Below, piece after piece: positions 35,568-38,234 of a DNA stretch of 38,234 nt. The DNA is from Mycobacterium sp. 1081908.1 (GTDB lineage: Bacteria; Actinomycetota; Actinomycetes; Mycobacteriales; Mycobacteriaceae). Below the pieces are notes generated by a model. It did not search any database. It had not been told where the DNA came from and saw only the letters and a list, made by a program, of their open reading frames with translations. The position numbers and the translations under genes are program-made. The first letter of the stretch is position 1. Each line of letters opens with the position of its first letter. The stretch is taken from assembly GCF_001673535.1 (NCBI RefSeq), contig NZ_LZLY01000100.1:1-38234 (forward strand), in the 5' to 3' direction.

Positions 35568-36014
35568 TCAGTCGTTTTCGGGCTGGTCCAGGTAGCCCTC
35601 CGCGAACGCATGCTCGATGCTGTCGCTCAGCTTCGGGCAGGCGCGGGCACGCGCGGTGTCCCCGCCAGATTCGCGGATCTCGCTGAAGTACGCGCAACGC
35701 TGCGCCGCCTGGGTGTTCCACTGCACGGCGGTATGGCCCGGGCCCATCCTCCTGACCGTGACGGTCACGTGGCAGAACCGGCAATCCACCGGCACCAGCC
35801 CCGACGTCAGGTAGCGCTCGCGATCGGCGCGCGTCGCATCGGCGACAGCGGCGGCGCGCTGCGGGTCGTCGGCGAAATCCCTTGATTTTGACCAAGATCC
35901 GGACCCGCCGTTGCTCGAAGGCGATTCGTCGTGATCGTGATGATCGCCGCGCAGCATCAGCATCGACCGGGCGAGCCGATCGACGTCCGGTACTGCCGGC
36001 TGGTCCTCGGGCAT
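35568..36014 (-). CDS. Small Cys/His protein downstream of kshA (Rv3527-like)
   Basis: This is a 148-residue protein of unknown function, similar in length and place to M. tuberculosis Rv3527 (149 residues). The N-terminal third is acidic and has a His-Asp-rich stretch (GDHHDHDE). The core has a CRFCH motif (about residues 78-82) and two more cysteines in QRCAYF and ARACPKL, so a four-cysteine metal site is possible. It starts 4 bp after the kshA stop and is certainly co-transcribed with it. A role in supporting the Rieske oxygenase is possible, but no direct evidence is visible. Confidence 0.82.
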   Translation of the reverse strand: MPEDQPAVPDVDRLARSMLMLRGDHHDHDESPSSNGGSGSWSKSRDFADDPQRAAAVADATRADRERYLTSGLVPVDCRFCHVTVTVRRMGPGHTAVQWNTQAAQRCAYFSEIRESGGDTARARACPKLSDSIEHAFAEGYLDQPEND

Positions 36015-36018
36015 GGTC

Positions 36019-37188
36019 CTAATGTTGCTCGGCGGGTACGCCTTCGGACTCGGAGTCGGATTCCCGGGCCTTCAGGTTCTCCGCGACCTCGGCGTTCCAG
36101 TACTCGTTGGCGCGGGTGGTGTCGATCTCAATCTCGAAGCGCTCCACCATTTCCGGCTGGATGTCGGCGACGTCGACGTAGAACTGCTGGTACCAGCGGC
36201 GCAGCTGGTAGACGGCGCCATCCTCCTCGACCAGCAGCGGGTTGTCGATTCGGGTCTTGTTTTTCCAGATCTCGACATCCTGCATGAAGCCCTTGCTGAC
36301 GCCCTCGGTGAAGACCCGCGACAGCTTGTCGGTCATCTCTTCGTCCATGCCCTTGGGCTTTTCGACGACGACGCCCCACTGCAGCACGAACGAGTTCTGC
36401 GTCACCGGGTAGTGGCAGTTGATCAGGATCGACTCGGCCTTGTAGCCGCCGTAGCTGTTGTGCAGCCAGTTGATCATGAACGACGGCCCGAAGTAGGACG
36501 CCTCCGAATCCAGGTGTGCCTCACCGTAAGAGGTCCCCAGATCGTTCACGTCGGGCCGGCCCACGTTGTGCAGGTACTGCGAGGCGATGTGGCCCTCGAA
36601 GACGTTCTTGAAGTACGTCGGCAGCCCGAAATGGATGTAGAAGAAGTGCGCCATGTCGGTGACGTTGTCGATGATGTCGCGGCAGTTGGAGCCCTCGATG
36701 AGGATGCTGTTCCACCGCCAGTCGGTCCACTCGTCGCTGTGGGCTTCGGGGATATCCGGGATCCTGACCGCGGGGTCCGGCGGATTGCCCTCGTGGTCGT
36801 GCCAGACGAACAGCAGGCCACCGCGCACGTCGGTCGTCCACGACCGGGTACGCGCGGTCTTCGGCGTGCGCTTGGCATACGGCACCAGCTTGCACCGGCC
36901 GTCGCCGCCCCAGCGCCAGTCGTGGAACGGGCAGGCGACCTCGTCGCCCTTGATGGTGCCCTCGGACAGGTCGCCGCCCATGTGCCGGCAGTAGCCGTCG
37001 AGCACCTTCAGGTCGCCGTGCGAATCGGCGAAAACCACCAGCTTGGTGCCGAACGCCTGCACGGAATGCGGCTTGCCGTCCTGGAAGTCCTTTGCGACGC
37101 CCAGGCAGTGCCAGCCGCGCGCATATCTCGTCGGCAGGGCGCCGGGATCGATTTCCCGGATGCCGGCCGCCTTGGTGTCGGTAGTCAC
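36019..37188 (-). CDS. kshA: 3-ketosteroid-9-alpha-hydroxylase, oxygenase component KshA
   Basis: This 389-residue Rieske oxygenase hydroxylates C9 of 3-ketosteroids, which leads with KstD to opening of ring B. The Rieske [2Fe-2S] motif is complete: Cys and His in YCRHMGGDLSEG, then Cys and His in VACPFHDWRWGG (about residues 67-92). The mononuclear iron site is in DNVTDMAHFFYIHFG (about residues 175-189). The GTG at 37188 has GGAGGTGACTG upstream as a Shine-Dalgarno. The reductase KshB is not in this window. A KstR operator lies 24 bp upstream. Corresponds to Rv3526. Confidence 0.96.
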   Translation of the reverse strand: MTTDTKAAGIREIDPGALPTRYARGWHCLGVAKDFQDGKPHSVQAFGTKLVVFADSHGDLKVLDGYCRHMGGDLSEGTIKGDEVACPFHDWRWGGDGRCKLVPYAKRTPKTARTRSWTTDVRGGLLFVWHDHEGNPPDPAVRIPDIPEAHSDEWTDWRWNSILIEGSNCRDIIDNVTDMAHFFYIHFGLPTYFKNVFEGHIASQYLHNVGRPDVNDLGTSYGEAHLDSEASYFGPSFMINWLHNSYGGYKAESILINCHYPVTQNSFVLQWGVVVEKPKGMDEEMTDKLSRVFTEGVSKGFMQDVEIWKNKTRIDNPLLVEEDGAVYQLRRWYQQFYVDVADIQPEMVERFEIEIDTTRANEYWNAEVAENLKARESDSESEGVPAEQH

Positions 37189-37212
37189 CAGTCACCTCCA
37201 GTGGTCTCTAAC

Positions 37213-37226
37213 TAGAACACGTTACA
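37213..37226. promoter_or_regulatory. KstR operator (kshA)
   Basis: TAGAACACGTTACA matches the KstR consensus. On the minus strand it contains TAACGT, a -10 candidate for kshA, like the kstD site. The gene would have a leader of about 20 nt with a Shine-Dalgarno sequence, so it is not leaderless. Confidence 0.92.
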
Positions 37227-37305
37227 GTTTTGGGGCTCGGTGGCGCAATGACCGCTGGTCTAGCCGGGTTACCGGACGCGTATTGGGGCAAGGTATATCT
37301 AGACG

Positions 37306-37830
37306 ATGCCGCTGTTTGCTTTCGAGGGCCGGTCACCGCGTGTCGATCCGACCGCGTTCGTGGCCCCGACCGCGACCCTGATCGGTGACGTCACCGTCGA
37401 GGCGGGGGCGTCGGTCTGGTTCAACGCCGTGCTGCGCGGCGACTACGGGCCGATCGTGGTGCGGGAAGGCGCCAACGTCCAGGACGGGTCGGTGTTGCAC
37501 GCGCCGCCCGGCATCCCGGTGGACATCGGTCCGGGCGCGACGGTGGCGCACATGTGCGTGATCCACGGCGTTCACGTCGGCAAGGAGGCGCTGATCGCCA
37601 ACCACGCCACCGTTTTGGACGGGGCGGTCATCGGCGCGCGCAGCCTGATCGCCGCCGGCTCACTGGTGTTGGCGGGCACGCAGATTCCGGCCGGGATGCT
37701 GGCGGTCGGGGCGCCGGCGCAGGTAAAGGGCCCGGTCGCGGGGACGGGCGCCGAGATGTGGATCAACGTCAACCCGCAGGCCTATCGCGACCTGGCGCAG
37801 CGGCATCTGGCCGGGCTGGAGCCGATCTAG
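37306..37830 (+). CDS. Gamma-carbonic-anhydrase-like left-handed beta-helix protein (Rv3525c-like)
   Basis: This is a 174-residue hexapeptide-repeat protein (LbH fold), which forms trimers. The zinc-binding histidines of gamma-carbonic anhydrases are present in DGSVLHAPPG (about residue 65) and VAHMCVIHGVHVG (about residues 82 and 87). The repeats (IGDVTVEAGASVWF, IGARSLIAAGSLVLAG) cover most of the length. It matches M. tuberculosis Rv3525c in length and position. A TATATCT box sits close to the ATG, so the transcript may be leaderless. It shares an intergenic region with kshA, but no KstR role for it is shown. Confidence 0.9.
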   Translation: MPLFAFEGRSPRVDPTAFVAPTATLIGDVTVEAGASVWFNAVLRGDYGPIVVREGANVQDGSVLHAPPGIPVDIGPGATVAHMCVIHGVHVGKEALIANHATVLDGAVIGARSLIAAGSLVLAGTQIPAGMLAVGAPAQVKGPVAGTGAEMWINVNPQAYRDLAQRHLAGLEPI

Positions 37831-37839
37831 GGGCTGCCG

Positions 37840-37854
37840 CGCGCGAACCGCGCG
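37840..37854. terminator. Short GC hairpin after the Rv3525c-like gene
   Basis: CGCGCG at 37840-37845 pairs with CGCGCG at 37849-37854 over a 3-nt loop, between two convergent genes. It has no T-tract, so it is only a weak terminator candidate. Confidence 0.3.
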
Positions 37855-37921
37855 ACGCTCAATCGCCTTGTCTCGTAGCAGGTTTCGCAGCCGACTCGAA
37901 TTTCGGCTCAGCCCTTGCTGA

Positions 37922-38234
37922 TTACGTCAGGCCGGGCGCCCCGGGGAAGCCCAACAACAGCCCGCGGGCACCACCGGTGCCGCCATTGCCGATAGTGGCG
38001 GGCGAGTTTCCGCCGTTACCGCCATTACCACCGTTGCCGACCAGCTGGGCGTTGCCGCCGTTGCCGCCGTTACCGCCAAGACCCGCGGCACCGATCGCCT
38101 CGCCGCCGGCGCCGCCCGTGCCGCCAGAACCGATCAACCCGGCCTTACCGCCGTTTCCACCGGCGCCGCCGGACGCACCAAGCCCCCCGGCACCGCCTGC
38201 GCCGCCGTCGCCGTTGAGCGTGCCACCGGCGCCG
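37922..38234 (-). CDS. PE_PGRS family protein, C-terminal end (cut by window edge)
   Basis: The minus-strand frame from the right edge to the TAA at 37922-37924 encodes 103 residues of Gly-Gly-Ala and Gly-Gly-Asn repeats (GGAGGAGGLG, GGNGGNGGN), ending in GFPGAPGLT. This is the PGRS domain of a PE_PGRS protein, a calcium-binding, surface-exposed class found in some slow-growing mycobacteria. The N-terminal PE domain is outside the window. It is convergent with the Rv3525c-like gene, and M. tuberculosis does not, as I recall, have a PE_PGRS gene here. Confidence 0.9.
   Translation of the reverse strand, partial: GAGGTLNGDGGAGGAGGLGASGGAGGNGGKAGLIGSGGTGGAGGEAIGAAGLGGNGGNGGNAQLVGNGGNGGNGGNSPATIGNGGTGGARGLLLGFPGAPGLT

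Noticed and set aside
38030..38234. GC-rich short tandem repeats at the right edge as a CRISPR or VNTR array
   Set aside because: They are codon repeats of the PGRS domain (Gly-Gly-Ala/Asn), in frame with a stop at 37922-37924, with no spacers.

Overview
The window comes from a slow-growing Mycobacterium. It is GC-rich throughout, encodes PPE proteins with MPTR repeats and the tail of a PE_PGRS protein, and carries the mycobacterial cholesterol (steroid) catabolism locus including ddn, kshA, cyp125 and the igr operon. Gene order matches the M. tuberculosis Rv3525c-Rv3558 block, inverted, as I remember that genome. The differences described below mean it is not M. tuberculosis itself. The presence of PGRS argues against the M. 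avium complex, and I cannot name the species. Lineage and orthology statements come from memory of families and gene order, not from a search.

Layout. (1) 1-2111: two minus-strand PPE-MPTR genes, one cut by the window edge. (2) 2367-4162: KstR2 operator, kstR2 and fadA6. (3) 4198-7376: a third PPE-MPTR gene and a SatD/DUF3307-like gene pair, where M. tuberculosis has fdxB and Rv3555c. (4) 7441-10887: ipdC-ipdB-ipdA-echA20 (minus strand), divergent from two SDR genes (10944-12649), with a perfect KstR2 operator between them. These genes degrade steroid rings C and D. (5) 12712-15190: a KstR-controlled unit of fadA5, an NTF2-like gene, ddn and a second ddn paralogue. (6) 15374-21305: the igr operon cyp125-fadE28-fadE29-chsH2-chsH1-ltp2, which oxidises and removes the cholesterol side chain. 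(7) 21311-25221: an accessory segment where M. tuberculosis has PPE63. It holds a DUF559-type nuclease-like gene flanked by hairpin repeats, an FHA-class III nucleotide cyclase and a cyclic-nucleotide-binding-domain patatin phospholipase. (8) 25232-30665: kstD and hsd4B, divergent from hsaE-hsaG-hsaF (ring A to central metabolites). (9) 30793-32410: a PPE gene followed by a small secreted haemophore-like protein. (10) 32499-37188: Rv3531c-Rv3530c-Rv3529c orthologues, then (minus strand) an Rv3527-like gene and kshA. (11) 37306-38234: a gamma-carbonic-anhydrase-like protein and the C-terminal end of a PE_PGRS gene.

Regulation can be read from the DNA. Four sites fit the KstR consensus (TnnAACnnGTTnnA), all sharing the core TAGAACACGTT, at fadA5/cyp125, kstD/hsaE, Rv3531c and kshA. 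Two sites fit the KstR2 consensus (AnCAAGnnCTTGnT), at kstR2 and echA20/Rv3549c. Several start codons lie exactly 6 nt after a TANNNT -10 element, which predicts leaderless transcripts.

The most unusual content is the cyclase/patatin pair. It has the parts of a cyclic-nucleotide signalling (Pycsar-like) defence module: a class III cyclase whose usual purine-specifying residues are substituted, next to a cyclic-nucleotide-binding lipase. The patatin gene starts 10 bp after hsd4B, so it is probably co-transcribed with the KstR-controlled kstD unit. The leaderless SatD/DUF3307 pair, the ddn tandem duplication and the PPE-haemophore pair are other good leads. I saw no tRNA, rRNA, CRISPR array or recognisable insertion sequence.
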